NCBI RefSeq assembly: GCF_031846525.1
Contig: NZ_JAVRHM010000019.1
Span: 20,100-84,099, forward strand
Reading direction: 5' to 3'
DNA: 64,000 nucleotides
Source: Autumnicola patrickiae
GTDB taxonomy: Bacteria > Bacteroidota > Bacteroidia > Flavobacteriales > Flavobacteriaceae
Below are positions 14,177-22,436 of this stretch, piece by piece. The first letter of the stretch is position 1. Each line of letters begins with the position of its first letter. Position numbers and translations under genes: made by a program. The notes under the pieces were generated by a model. That model saw only the letters and a program-made list of their open reading frames with translations, was not told the DNA's origin and did no database searches.

Positions 14177-15673
14177 TTATTCGTTTACCTGAAATACAAT
14201 TGGCAGCGAATACATCACTCCTACAGGTCGCCCGTTTTGTTTTCCGGGTGTCATGGAAGGAAGGCTGTTGATCACACGTTCGGCTTCATCCTCCAGTTCT
14301 GGCGCAGCGGCACGGGATTTTACATCTTGGATGTTTCCGTTTTTATCTATTTTAAATTGAACGATTACCCGGTTTACTCCTGTTAATCCAAGCTTTTTGC
14401 CCATGCTGGAATCAAATTTTTCACTAACAAATTCGGTGATTTTTTGGGAAGTACATTCTTTTCTTTCTTCGTTGGAAGAAATATCCTCACACCCGGGAAA
14501 AGCCGGAACTTCATCTATTACAGCATAAGGAACGTCCCCCTCATTAGTTAGATTGGAAGATTCCGAGTTGCCACTATTCCTTTCCATGGTAATATTAGCT
14601 TCAGACTTATCGGGGTTTTCATGCCAGCGTACTAATTTGTCGCCATCCGTAATTTCAACAATATTATATCCTGGATTACCAGAAGCTTTTGTAATAGCTT
14701 CTTTCATTTTCTGACTTTCTTCAGAAGTTAAATTTTCAATGTCATTAACTTCCAGATAAAGCACTCCCTTTTCTACTTGCTGAGATGGAATTTCCGCAGA
14801 AGCTTTCTCTTCAGAACATGCCACATAAGTAAGCATTAGCGTCATTAGCGGAATAATTACTAAAAACTTGAATTTTGAAACTGTTGTTGATTTTGATTTT
14901 TGTAACATAACGATTCGTTTTTTGATTAATGAATGATTAAAAAATTGATTGATGAATGAAATATTCTGAGTATTAAACGCGGTATTGAGCAGCTGCTCGT
15001 AGTAATTCTTTTTTCCCGTGGCCTTCACCACTTCCTGATCGGCTATAAATTCGTGCAGCCCGGCAATCCTGGATTGGTAAATGTAAATGAGCGGATTAAA
15101 CCAGAAGACGATTTTAAGTAGCTCGAAAAACATTAAATCCAGGCTATGCTTCTGCTTTACATGTACCAGCTCGTGAGAAAGAATTTGTTGTTTTTCTCCT
15201 TCGGAAAGTTGATCACCCAGAAAAATCGTATTAAAAAATGTGCAGGCGAGTTTGGAATTAGGAATTTCAATTATCCGGAAACCTTTCTCTTCTGAAGTTT
15301 TCCTAAACCTGAACAACCGGTTAAGATTGTAAGCTTTTTTTAGAAATAGTCCGCAACTCGCTACTAACCCAATGCTGTAAATTACCAGCCACCAGTTAAT
15401 ATTTGCGCCCTCTTCTGTAGAAAGATTTACTGCCGGCAGGATTTCCGCAGCTGGTTCTCCTCCGATTACCACAGCCGGCAGCATTATGTTCGTATTGGGT
15501 ACTGCTTCTGCCAGGAACTCCAGCTTCAGCAAAGGCAACAGCAGTGCAATAACCGGCGTCAATAGTAAATACCACCTGTTATAATTAAAGAAGGTTTCTT
15601 TTTTCAGCAGCAATTCATATATCAGCAGGAAGCAAAGCTGAAAAAATATGGTTTGTAGTATATAGTGTAACAT
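14177..15673 (-). CDS. BlaR1-like M56 peptidase fused to a TonB C-terminal domain
   Basis: This 498-residue membrane protein is the sensor half of a BlaI/BlaR-type system. Four N-terminal helices (residues 5-20, 34-52, 95-113 and about 275-293) frame an M56 zinc metallopeptidase with HELVH near residue 165 and a downstream E in LHEFIADQEV. In place of the penicillin-binding sensor of BlaR1 it carries a periplasmic part: a linker (about 295-385) with two Cys in FPGCEDISSNEERKEC, then a TonB C-terminal domain (FKIDKNGNIQDV ... SMTPGKQNGRPVGVMYSLPIVF). On an unknown cue the peptidase would cut the cognate BlaI-like repressor. Its ATG overlaps the stop of that gene by one base (TAATG), so expression is coupled. 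Confidence 0.88.
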   Translation of the reverse strand: MLHYILQTIFFQLCFLLIYELLLKKETFFNYNRWYLLLTPVIALLLPLLKLEFLAEAVPNTNIMLPAVVIGGEPAAEILPAVNLSTEEGANINWWLVIYSIGLVASCGLFLKKAYNLNRLFRFRKTSEEKGFRIIEIPNSKLACTFFNTIFLGDQLSEGEKQQILSHELVHVKQKHSLDLMFFELLKIVFWFNPLIYIYQSRIAGLHEFIADQEVVKATGKKNYYEQLLNTAFNTQNISFINQFFNHSLIKKRIVMLQKSKSTTVSKFKFLVIIPLMTLMLTYVACSEEKASAEIPSQQVEKGVLYLEVNDIENLTSEESQKMKEAITKASGNPGYNIVEITDGDKLVRWHENPDKSEANITMERNSGNSESSNLTNEGDVPYAVIDEVPAFPGCEDISSNEERKECTSQKITEFVSEKFDSSMGKKLGLTGVNRVIVQFKIDKNGNIQDVKSRAAAPELEDEAERVINSLPSMTPGKQNGRPVGVMYSLPIVFQVNE

Positions 15674-16035
15674 TACGAGTCCTTTTTATTAATTTCCTTT
15701 AAAATTGCCTCAAGGTCTTTGGTATCAAGTTCATTTTTCTTCATAAAAAAGGAAACCATACTTTTAAAAGAGCCATTAAAATAATTATTGATAAGCTTGT
15801 TCATGCTCTGGTTGCTATAGGTCTCTTTCTCAATTTTTGGAAAATAGATATAGCCTTTTCCCTTCTTCCTGTGATCTACAAACTCTTTGTTTTCCAAAAT
15901 CCTCACAATTGTAGAGACGGTGTTATAGGCCGGTTTCGGTTCAGGAAGTTCTTCAATTATTGTAGCCACATTGGCTTCCTGTAAATCCCAGAGAACGTGC
16001 ATAATCTCTTCTTCGGCCTTGGTCAATTGCTTCAT
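15673..16035 (-). CDS. BlaI/MecI-family transcriptional repressor
   Basis: A 120-residue winged-helix repressor: MKQLTKAEEEIMHVLWDL is the typical first helix, and PAYNTVSTIVRILENKEFVDHRKKGKGYIYFP covers the recognition helix and wing. The C-terminal part (FMKKNELDTKDLEAILKEI) is the dimerisation region where the partner peptidase usually cleaves. It should repress its own operon with the M56 sensor and perhaps other genes. Two adjacent palindromes, 60-94 bases upstream of the start, are the likely operator. The start ATG at 16033-16035 gives the standard family N-terminus. Confidence 0.9.
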   Translation of the reverse strand: MKQLTKAEEEIMHVLWDLQEANVATIIEELPEPKPAYNTVSTIVRILENKEFVDHRKKGKGYIYFPKIEKETYSNQSMNKLINNYFNGSFKSMVSFFMKKNELDTKDLEAILKEINKKDS

Positions 16036-16094
16036 AGTGGTTTTAATTTATTGTCTGTAAAGTGTTTTCTTCAGATTTAAGCTATTGCTAATAT

Positions 16095-16129
16095 AACTAA
16101 ATATTTAGTTTAAACTAATAAATTAGTTT
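16095..16129. promoter_or_regulatory. Double palindromic operator upstream of the BlaI-like gene
   Basis: AACTAAATATTTAGTT (16095-16110) is a perfect 16-base palindrome; AAACTAAT-AA-ATTAGTTT (16112-16129) is a second perfect one with a two-base centre. The centres are 18 bases apart, under two helical turns, fitting two repressor dimers side by side. Both share the half-site ACTAAT/ACTAAA, which is the probable recognition sequence of the adjacent repressor. Confidence 0.7.
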
Positions 16130-16281
16130 AAAAATATTCCGCAGAAAAGATTTTTACGTTCCTCCACCTGTTAAATAAATTCCAAATATTGAGCAGAATA
16201 GGATTTTCCGTAGAAGAAAAATTAATTTAGGAGAACATCAGGAAATCAATACGAAACCTGAAGTTTTATAAATAACTAAAT

Positions 16282-17226
16282 ATGAAAAAAATAGTAACAT
16301 TAACCGCAAATCCTGCATTAGACATATACTCTACCGTAGAAAAGGTAGAACCCGAAGTTAAAATGCGCTCGGAGTCTCCTAAAAAAGATCCCGGAGGAGG
16401 CGGTATAAATATTTCACGCGTGCTGCATCGTTTGGATCAGGAGAATAAAGCAATCTACACCTCCGGCGGATTCACAGGTGACATTTTCGCTCAACTTTTA
16501 GATGAAGAGCATATTAATCATGAACCTTTTGCAGTTAAAAACGATATGCGCCAGAATTTTGGGGTTTTTGAAAATTCCACTGGTGAGCTTTATCGGTTTG
16601 GTTTTCCGGGAGCAGAGATGGAAGAATCTGAAGCTGCCGGCCTCCTGGATAAATTAGAGGAAAATCTCGAGGATGCAGAATTTCTCGTCGCCAGCGGAAG
16701 TTTACCTCCGGGAATCTCAACCGACTTTTACGGGCGGGTAGCGAAATTAGCTCAGAAAAAAAATGTAAAGTTTATACTCGACAGTTCCGGCAAAGCTCTA
16801 GCCGAAGGTTTAAAACATGGTGCTTACCTGGTAAAGCCTAATCTGGACGAACTTCAGGATCTTACCGGCCAAAAAGCCGAAACAGCAGAACAGCGTAAAG
16901 AAATGCTGAAAAAGATACTGGAGGATTACCCTGTAGAAGTGGTCGTCCATTCCCTTGGTCCCGATGGCGCTTTCCTGGCGACAAAAAAGGAAATAAAGCA
17001 CTTTCCCGCACCAAAAGTTAAAATTAATAGCTCTATTGGCGCAGGAGACAGTATGGTAGCAGGAATTGTTTATAGCCTCGCCAACAATAAATCGCTTGAG
17101 GAAGCGGTACTTTTCGGACTTGCTTGTGGTAGCGCCACGCTTATTTCTCCGGGAACAGAACTTCTGAAAAAAGAAGATGTAGAAAGGCTTTATAAGCAAT
17201 TACTGGACAATCATAAAGACGCATAG
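16282..17226 (+). CDS. pfkB: PfkB-family sugar-phosphate kinase (Pfk-2 or 1-phosphofructokinase type)
   Basis: A 314-residue ribokinase-fold kinase. The N-terminus KKIVTLTANPALDIYSTVE and the GGGGINISRVLHRL motif are those of the tagatose-6-phosphate / fructose-phosphate kinase branch, and SSIGAGDSMVAGIVYSLAN near residue 250 holds the catalytic Asp in GAGD. LVASGSLPPGI and VKPNLDELQDLTG are also typical of this branch. The closest known functional match is E. coli PfkB, which phosphorylates fructose 6-phosphate, but 1-phosphofructokinase or tagatose-6-phosphate kinase activity cannot be ruled out. It is followed by otsB and a DUF456 membrane protein in the same direction, with the largest perfect copy of the dispersed palindrome just after its stop codon. 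Confidence 0.88.
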   Translation: MKKIVTLTANPALDIYSTVEKVEPEVKMRSESPKKDPGGGGINISRVLHRLDQENKAIYTSGGFTGDIFAQLLDEEHINHEPFAVKNDMRQNFGVFENSTGELYRFGFPGAEMEESEAAGLLDKLEENLEDAEFLVASGSLPPGISTDFYGRVAKLAQKKNVKFILDSSGKALAEGLKHGAYLVKPNLDELQDLTGQKAETAEQRKEMLKKILEDYPVEVVVHSLGPDGAFLATKKEIKHFPAPKVKINSSIGAGDSMVAGIVYSLANNKSLEEAVLFGLACGSATLISPGTELLKKEDVERLYKQLLDNHKDA

Positions 17227-17234
17227 GATAACAG

Positions 17235-17262
17235 GAGGTCGAAAATGGCAATTTTCGACCTC
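17235..17262 (+). repeat. Palindromic repeat, longest perfect copy
   Basis: GAGGTCGAAAAT, GGCA, ATTTTCGACCTC: twelve-base perfect arms around the four-base centre, 9 bases after the pfkB stop codon. In RNA it would form a stable hairpin, with no T run after it. Confidence 0.8.
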
Positions 17263-17341
17263 TGGTTTTGCAATTGCAGTTCCAAATCATAAAACTTCTA
17301 GAAATCCTTCAGAAAAAATTGAAAAACTAAAAACTACCAAA

Positions 17342-18121
17342 ATGGCAAATCAACTCCCTTCTGCGCTAAAAAATGTAGAGGAACTAAAAGAAAAATTCAG
17401 AGTAAAAAAACCTTTACTTTTCCTCGATTTTGACGGGACGCTTGCTCCTATTGTAGAAAAGCATGAAGATGCGGCAATTTCTGAAGAAATGCGAGACCTG
17501 GTGAAGCAATTATCGCAGGTTCACCCTACAGCAGTAGTGAGTGGACGCGGAATGAAGGATGTGAGCCAAAGGGTTAACCTACCGGAGCTTTATTATGCCG
17601 GAAGCCATGGTTTTGAAATTTCAGGTCCGAGAAATTTTATCAAGGAAAATGATGAGGCACAAAAAGTACTGCCGATATTTGACAAAATCGAGCCTATACT
17701 TAAGGAGAAGTTACAGGATATTAAAGGCGTAGATTTTGAACGGAAAAAGTTCACACTCGCCATCCACTACCGCCAGGTAGACGAAAGCCGCGCTCCTGAA
17801 GTCCACAACCGTGTTTCTGAAATCCTAAAAGATTATCCGGAATTATTGAAAGCAGACGGAAAAAAAGTGATCGAGATACGCCCCGCTATAGACTGGCACA
17901 AAGGGAAAGCCGTGGAATTTTTAAAACTGCAGCTGGGGGAAAAGGATCAGAATTTTTCGGTTTATATAGGCGATGATGTTACAGATGAAGATGCTTTTAA
18001 ATATATTGATGACGGCCTGGGAATTCTGGTTGGTGACCATGGAAATAAAACTTACGCAGATTATTCTTTAGAAGATTTAGACGAAGTAAAAGAATTTTTT
18101 AAACTTCTACTGAAAAATTAA
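17342..18121 (+). CDS. otsB: Trehalose-6-phosphate phosphatase
   Basis: OtsB removes the phosphate from trehalose 6-phosphate to give the osmoprotectant trehalose. The HAD motifs are complete: FLDFDGTLAPI (nucleophile Asp near residue 29), VVSGRGMKDV, YAGSHGFEI, and YIGDDVTDEDAFKYI with the Mg-binding Asp residues; IRPAIDWHKGKAVEFL fits the substrate-binding part. Length 259 fits a stand-alone OtsB. No trehalose-6-phosphate synthase (otsA) is in the window, so the partner must be elsewhere. It follows pfkB after 115 bases containing the perfect palindrome, and precedes a DUF456 gene by 26 bases. The ATG at 17342 is the natural start. Confidence 0.93.
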   Translation: MANQLPSALKNVEELKEKFRVKKPLLFLDFDGTLAPIVEKHEDAAISEEMRDLVKQLSQVHPTAVVSGRGMKDVSQRVNLPELYYAGSHGFEISGPRNFIKENDEAQKVLPIFDKIEPILKEKLQDIKGVDFERKKFTLAIHYRQVDESRAPEVHNRVSEILKDYPELLKADGKKVIEIRPAIDWHKGKAVEFLKLQLGEKDQNFSVYIGDDVTDEDAFKYIDDGLGILVGDHGNKTYADYSLEDLDEVKEFFKLLLKN

Positions 18122-18147
18122 TCTCTGGTAAAGTAGCGTTAAACAAC

Positions 18148-18648
18148 ATGGACATCATCCTTATAAGTATTGCCGCTTTCTTTATGGTCCTGGGAATTAT
18201 TGGAAGCATTCTACCCGTTTTGCCTGGCGTACCAATTAGCTGGCTTGGCCTTTTAATTTTTCACCTGGCACCATCTGTTCCTATAAATTACTTGTTCCTG
18301 GGTATAAGTCTCATAGTTGCTATTGTTATATATGCACTGGAACTATTAGTTCCCGCTATGGGAACAAAGCGCTTTGGAGGCAGCAGGGCAGGAATGATAG
18401 GAACTACTATTGGTCTAATTGCTGGGATTATCGCCCCAATTCCTTTTGGAATTTTAATTGGACCGTTTGTAGGTGCTTTTATCGGGGAACTTATTAATAA
18501 AAGCGATTCAAAAACTGCAGTAAAGGCAGCTTTCGGATCTTTTATCGGTTTCCTGGCGTCTACATTTATGGAATTTACAGTCGCTTTTATCTTTCTTATG
18601 CTCTTTCTATGGAAGTTGTGGGATTACCGAAGTTTTATTTTTTCGTAA
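18148..18648 (+). CDS. DUF456 family membrane protein
   Basis: This 166-residue protein is almost all membrane: five hydrophobic stretches, glycine-rich in the middle (GGSRAGMIGTTIGLIAGIIAPIPFGILIGPFVGAFIGELI cut at the usual DUF456 pattern). DUF456 proteins are small inner-membrane proteins of unknown role. The N-terminal LGIIGSILPVLPGVPISWLG with paired prolines is characteristic. It follows otsB by 26 bases and is likely cotranscribed. After its stop codon comes a copy of the dispersed palindrome at 18692 and then a terminator that serves the opposing strand. Confidence 0.85.
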   Translation: MDIILISIAAFFMVLGIIGSILPVLPGVPISWLGLLIFHLAPSVPINYLFLGISLIVAIVIYALELLVPAMGTKRFGGSRAGMIGTTIGLIAGIIAPIPFGILIGPFVGAFIGELINKSDSKTAVKAAFGSFIGFLASTFMEFTVAFIFLMLFLWKLWDYRSFIFS

Positions 18649-18691
18649 ACTTATTGAATTATTTCCGAAAAATATAAAATACGGTGATAGC

Positions 18692-18711
18692 CTGAAAATG
18701 GTAATTTTCAG
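18692..18711 (+). repeat. Palindromic repeat, variant with GGTA centre
   Basis: CTGAAAAT, GGTA, ATTTTCAG: eight-base perfect arms, 44 bases after the DUF456 stop. The outer CTG/CAG pair replaces TCG/CGA, so the arms have changed together, which suggests that the pairing itself is kept. Confidence 0.65.
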
Positions 18712-18713
18712 TA

Positions 18714-18738
18714 AAAAACCGCCGAAAGATCCGGCGGT
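18714..18738 (-). terminator. Terminator of the HPF/RaiA-like gene
   Basis: Read on the minus strand: AACCGCCG, loop GATCTTT, CGGCGGTT followed by TTTTAC. It lies 60 bases after the stop of the gene at 18798-19094. Confidence 0.75.
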
Positions 18739-18797
18739 TGCAGGGCGGTAAGTTATAGTAGATGTAAACTAAACAATTTAACTAATCACCCAAAATA

Positions 18798-19094
18798 TTA
18801 TGCTATGAATGATTCATTGTGTTTGCGTAGACGCTTATTTAATATTTTAATTGTTTCTTTTGCTGCTAATTGAAAATCTGTATTCTTTGCAGAAGCAAAA
18901 ACACCCGATCCCGGCATCTTCAATTCTATTTCACAAATTTTTCGTTTTCCTTCAGCATCATCAACATCTTTGAAGAATACTTCAGAAGCTTTTAGCCAGG
19001 AATATTGCTTTTCCAGCTTTAAAAGGTTTGCTATGACATATTGAAAAAGATCTCCTTTACAAGATACTCCTGCACAATTAATATCTACCGTCAT
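18798..19094 (-). CDS. HPF/RaiA-like ribosome-associated protein
   Basis: A 98-residue protein with the size and beta-alpha-beta-beta-beta-alpha pattern of ribosome hibernation factors. EVFFKDVDDAEGKRKICEI followed by ELKMPGSGVFASAKNTDF matches the middle strands (compare the conserved hairpin ending in A-x-xxD in HPF/RaiA), and LAAKETIKILNKRLRKHNES is the final basic helix that sits in the ribosomal tRNA/mRNA channel. It probably stabilises idle ribosomes in stationary phase or stress. The match is by pattern, so I give moderate certainty. ATG at 19094 with a leader of AT-rich sequence; a strong terminator lies downstream. The divergent neighbour is a membrane-anchored protein of unknown role. 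Confidence 0.75.
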   Translation of the reverse strand: MTVDINCAGVSCKGDLFQYVIANLLKLEKQYSWLKASEVFFKDVDDAEGKRKICEIELKMPGSGVFASAKNTDFQLAAKETIKILNKRLRKHNESFIA

Positions 19095-19387
19095 AATAAA
19101 GGTTTTTTGATTAACACTTCAAATCTATGCAACAAAACACTTTTAAAATATGATTTTAGTCATATAAAGGTAAGAGGATCAAATATTTGAGAATTATATA
19201 TTTTGAATATTACCTAATATCATTAAATTAAAAGTAGGATTTTCATTTTACAACCGTAGCGGCCCGTATCTGCGGAAAAAGCTAACTTTATTATTAACAA
19301 TTGTTTAGTAGAGGTTTAATCCCTTCCCTCTCCAATTTTTCTTAATTTTAATTGATAACTAAATCAAAATACTTAAAAAAAGAAGAT

Positions 19388-20092
19388 ATGGCAGAAATAA
19401 GAGTAGAAAAGAAAAAACCGGTTTGGCCGTGGATATTACTAGCAATCCTTGTTATCCTGGCACTCCTTTATTTCTTCGTTTGGGCAGATGGAAATGAAAC
19501 TGATGATGAAATGCAGGATGATGACCAAATTGAGCAACTGGAGCAATATGAAACCCAGGAAACCACAGATAATGCTTATCCAGAAAATGCTACAGCGGAC
19601 TATTTGAGTTATATTGAAAACGAGGGAGACGAAGATAGCTTAGGCGTAAATCCGCAATATACCAGGGAAGCCTTTCAAAAACTAGGATTAGCTGTGAGCT
19701 CACAGACCAGTGGTATGGGCAGTGAACCGGAATCTGATCTGGAAAACTTAGCCGACTCTACAAGAGTTTCAAACGCTCCTCTTTCTAATGACAGTATTAA
19801 AAGTGCAGGAGAAATTATAGTGAGGAACCTTGAAGAAATTCAAAGAAACAGGTATCCGGAATTGTCTGATGAAATTGAAGACTTGAGGGAAACCCTTAAT
19901 GCTATTGAAAGTACTACCACCCAGGCTTCTTCAGAAAATAGTGAAGCCGTTACGAGGTTTTTCAGAAGGGCTGCAGAAGTTCTGAGGGAAATACCCACAG
20001 AAAGAGCTGATTCCCGATTAACACCAGGTAACCCAACAACGGCAGATACTGCACAATACAGTACAGATATTGACACTATATCCGGAAATTAG
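19388..20092 (+). CDS. Single-pass membrane protein of unknown function
   Basis: I do not recognise a family. The start is set at the internal ATG (19388), after AAAGAAGATAT, giving MAEIRVEKKKPVWPWILLAI; the frame extends 12 codons further up but that stretch is less likely. A basic N-terminus and one membrane helix (about residues 13-33) are followed by an acidic linker rich in Asp, Glu and Gln (to about residue 85) and a mainly helical extracytoplasmic or cytoplasmic domain with ELSDEIEDLRETLNAIES and FFRRAAEVLREIPTE, which could form a coiled coil. Such KKKPVWPWIL proteins are, in my recollection, frequent in Flavobacteriia near stress genes. The 293-base gap to the divergent HPF-like gene is AT-rich and would hold both promoters; I see no other feature in it. 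Confidence 0.7.
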   Translation: MAEIRVEKKKPVWPWILLAILVILALLYFFVWADGNETDDEMQDDDQIEQLEQYETQETTDNAYPENATADYLSYIENEGDEDSLGVNPQYTREAFQKLGLAVSSQTSGMGSEPESDLENLADSTRVSNAPLSNDSIKSAGEIIVRNLEEIQRNRYPELSDEIEDLRETLNAIESTTTQASSENSEAVTRFFRRAAEVLREIPTERADSRLTPGNPTTADTAQYSTDIDTISGN

Positions 20093-20117
20093 AATTTGGA
20101 AATAGAAAATTTTATAG

Positions 20118-20147
20118 CCGCTTCCAATTTTGGAAGCGGTTTTTTTA
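20118..20147 (+). terminator. Rho-independent terminator
   Basis: CCGCTTCCA, short AT loop, TGGAAGCGG and seven T residues, 25 bases after the membrane-protein gene. Confidence 0.9.
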
Positions 20148-20260
20148 TAAGTATTATCCCCTGGTACAACGTTAAACCTAATGCAGCAATAGATGTTAGC
20201 CTTTTGCAAAAATTTTGAGCGGCAGGTAATTATCTGTTATTTTCACGCTTTATATATTAT

Positions 20261-21532
20261 ATGAAAGATCATTATATCGTTCTTGCCGGCCTTGGATTTG
20301 CCACACTCATTATGGCCTGGCTCCCTTCTATTGCCAAAAAGCTGAAGGTTAGTTCCCCAATCATTTTATTGTTAATCGGTCTTGCAATGCATGCTGTTGC
20401 CATCCCTCTGGGTTGGCCCGACCCATTGTGGAATGACAGGGAGCTAATGTATTTCTCTGAAGCTATTGTAATTATTTCCCTTATGGGCGCGGGGCTAAAA
20501 ATTGGAGCTAAATACACCCTCAAGGCATGGAGAAAACCACTACTCCTGGTTTTTATTACAATGCCTATATGTATGATTTCTGCATATTTAATGGGTTCCT
20601 ATTTTCTTGTGTTGAGTTTACCGTCTTCCCTTCTACTGGCGGCAATTCTTGCCCCAACAGATCCTGTTCTCGCTGCAGAAGTGCAATTAGACGATCCTCT
20701 TGCAGAAAAAAGTCCGGAAGATAACGTAAGATTTACTTTAACCGCAGAAGCTGGATTAAACGATGGTATAGCTTTCCCTTTTTCTTATATGGCCGTTTTA
20801 GTTGCACAGGCGGGAAGCTGGGCTGCCTTTGATCTAACGGGCTGGGTTCTCGACGAATTCTTGCTTAAAATTGCACTTGGTATTTTAATAGGTCTGGGGA
20901 TCGGGAGGCTAATTGGTTACCTCTTCGACAGGTTGCACCATGTAACCGGGGTTAAAACTTTTGTAGGTTTTCTCTCCCTCTCCCTCACCATAATGACTTA
21001 CGGTCTGAGTGAACTTTTACATGGCTACGGGTTTTTAGCTGTGTTTTTCGCCGGCTTTAGTTTACGGTATTATGAAAAAGTTAGTGGCGATTACAAGAAG
21101 AAACTCCATGACTTTATAACTGAAATAGAGCATTTATTACTGGTGGTTTGGATCATTCTTTTTGGCGGTTCTATTATGAATGGTGTGCTGGGCTTAACCG
21201 ACTGGAAAGGAATTATCTTTGCTCTAATCTTTGTAGTACTCATTCGCCCACTTGCAGGAATGGTTCCTTTAATTTTTCTGAAAAAAGAAAAGATAAAGGA
21301 AAAACTGGCGATTAGTTATTTAGGAATTCGGGGAATAGGTTCCGTTTTCTACTTGTCCTGGGCTTTTTTGCAGTTTGATCATTTTGATTATAAACAAGAA
21401 TTGTATGCAATTACCGCTTATATTATTCTATTTTCTATTATTCTCCATGGCCTCACCGCACCTTCTATAATTGCTTATTTTCGGGGAAAAGCAGAGCGAT
21501 CATCAGATTTAGAGGATAAAAATGAAAATTAA
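20261..21532 (+). CDS. CPA1 family cation:proton antiporter (NhaP-like)
   Basis: A 423-residue inner-membrane antiporter with about twelve hydrophobic segments. The signature ILAPTDPVLAAEVQL near residue 130 and EAGLNDGIAFPF near 165 carry the acidic ion-binding residues of CPA1 exchangers (ND motif). It probably exchanges Na+ or K+ for protons, helping pH and salt balance, which suits a marine organism. The C-terminus is a short charged tail (FRGKAERSSDLEDKNEN), without the large regulatory domain of some relatives. It is preceded by a terminator and ends 34 bases before the convergent creatininase-like gene. ATG at 20261 follows an AT-rich leader. Confidence 0.9.
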   Translation: MKDHYIVLAGLGFATLIMAWLPSIAKKLKVSSPIILLLIGLAMHAVAIPLGWPDPLWNDRELMYFSEAIVIISLMGAGLKIGAKYTLKAWRKPLLLVFITMPICMISAYLMGSYFLVLSLPSSLLLAAILAPTDPVLAAEVQLDDPLAEKSPEDNVRFTLTAEAGLNDGIAFPFSYMAVLVAQAGSWAAFDLTGWVLDEFLLKIALGILIGLGIGRLIGYLFDRLHHVTGVKTFVGFLSLSLTIMTYGLSELLHGYGFLAVFFAGFSLRYYEKVSGDYKKKLHDFITEIEHLLLVVWIILFGGSIMNGVLGLTDWKGIIFALIFVVLIRPLAGMVPLIFLKKEKIKEKLAISYLGIRGIGSVFYLSWAFLQFDHFDYKQELYAITAYIILFSIILHGLTAPSIIAYFRGKAERSSDLEDKNEN

Positions 21533-21566
21533 CTTCTATGCAGAAACTTCGCAAATTCATTTACTC

Positions 21567-22340
21567 CTATTCGTAAAAATCATTTAAGTCTGTTACATGG
21601 AGCTCCACCAGAAATTCTGAAATCATGGAAGTAGTAGCATCAAAAAATGCAGCTCCTTTTTCGGCAGTGGCTGCTTTTGGATTTCCCACTCCTGTATCTT
21701 TGGTGACTTTTGTCCACTCCCGTTGGGCTGTCGCCCAGCCTTCTTTAAGACCTCCTATTTTATAGTTTTTAGCAGCACCATCTCCCGCCTCCTCCAGCGG
21801 AAGCACCAAATCTGGAGCTAAATGCATCACGGTGGCTGTTTCCAGTTCTCCCGCATGGTCGCCGGGTTCATCAAAATATGGCTTTGGATTTACAGATTGC
21901 CACCAGTTGACAGCACATACAAAAACATTGGGAAATTCCACACTAAGCTCCCTTATCATTTGCTTAAAATTATTACCGCCATGGGCATTTAAAATTACGA
22001 GTTTATTAAGTTTATGTCCGTCAAGAACCTGTACTACATCTTTTAAAACAGCGTATTGCGTGGTGGGATTCATATTTATGCAGAATTTCACATCCATCTG
22101 CCCGGTATTTACCCCAAACGGAATCGTGGGCAGCACCAGGGTTTTAGCTTTCTCTTTCCAGGCTTTGCGGGCAGATTCTATAGCAACCCCTTCAGCTAAA
22201 ATATTATCTGTTGCATAAGGTAGATGAAAATTATGTGCTTCGGTCGCTCCCCACGGGAGGATTGCCAACGTATACTCTTCATTTCTTACATTTTTCCAGT
22301 TGGTTTCTGCCAATACGTATGGCCGCATTTTCTTATTCAT
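21567..22340 (-). CDS. Creatininase-family amidohydrolase
   Basis: This 257-residue enzyme belongs to the creatininase / MftE-like family of metal-dependent amidohydrolases. Metal ligands are visible: E and H in LPWGATEAHNFHLPYATD, H in ILNAHGGNN, and H and E in GDHAGELETATVM. The family acts on cyclic amides and formamides (creatinine, FAPy compounds of the riboflavin/F420 pathways, peptide processing in mycofactocin), so the substrate here is open. No creatine or mycofactocin genes are near. The start ATG at 22340 gives MNKKMRPYVLAETNW; an alternative ATG is four codons on. It is divergent from the flavoprotein gene, with 96 bases between. Confidence 0.85.
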   Translation of the reverse strand: MNKKMRPYVLAETNWKNVRNEEYTLAILPWGATEAHNFHLPYATDNILAEGVAIESARKAWKEKAKTLVLPTIPFGVNTGQMDVKFCINMNPTTQYAVLKDVVQVLDGHKLNKLVILNAHGGNNFKQMIRELSVEFPNVFVCAVNWWQSVNPKPYFDEPGDHAGELETATVMHLAPDLVLPLEEAGDGAAKNYKIGGLKEGWATAQREWTKVTKDTGVGNPKAATAEKGAAFFDATTSMISEFLVELHVTDLNDFYE

Positions 22341-22414
22341 AGAATTGCTTTTTTAGATACATCACTTCAAGTTAGTGAAAGTTTAAAAGATTTAGCAGTA
22401 TCTAAGAATAATCC

Positions 22415-22422
22415 TATTTTTG
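22415..22422 (+). promoter_or_regulatory. -7 promoter box for the flavoprotein gene
   Basis: TATTTTTG, exact match to TAnnTTTG, 14 bases before the ATG at 22437. This supports the internal start and implies a very short leader. Confidence 0.6.
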
Positions 22423-22436
22423 AACAAACTAACAGA

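Noticed and set aside
22224..22436. Long N-terminal extension of the flavoprotein
   Set aside because: The nucleotide-binding fold starts exactly at the ATG 22437, a promoter box lies just before it, and the extension overlaps the divergent creatininase-like gene.
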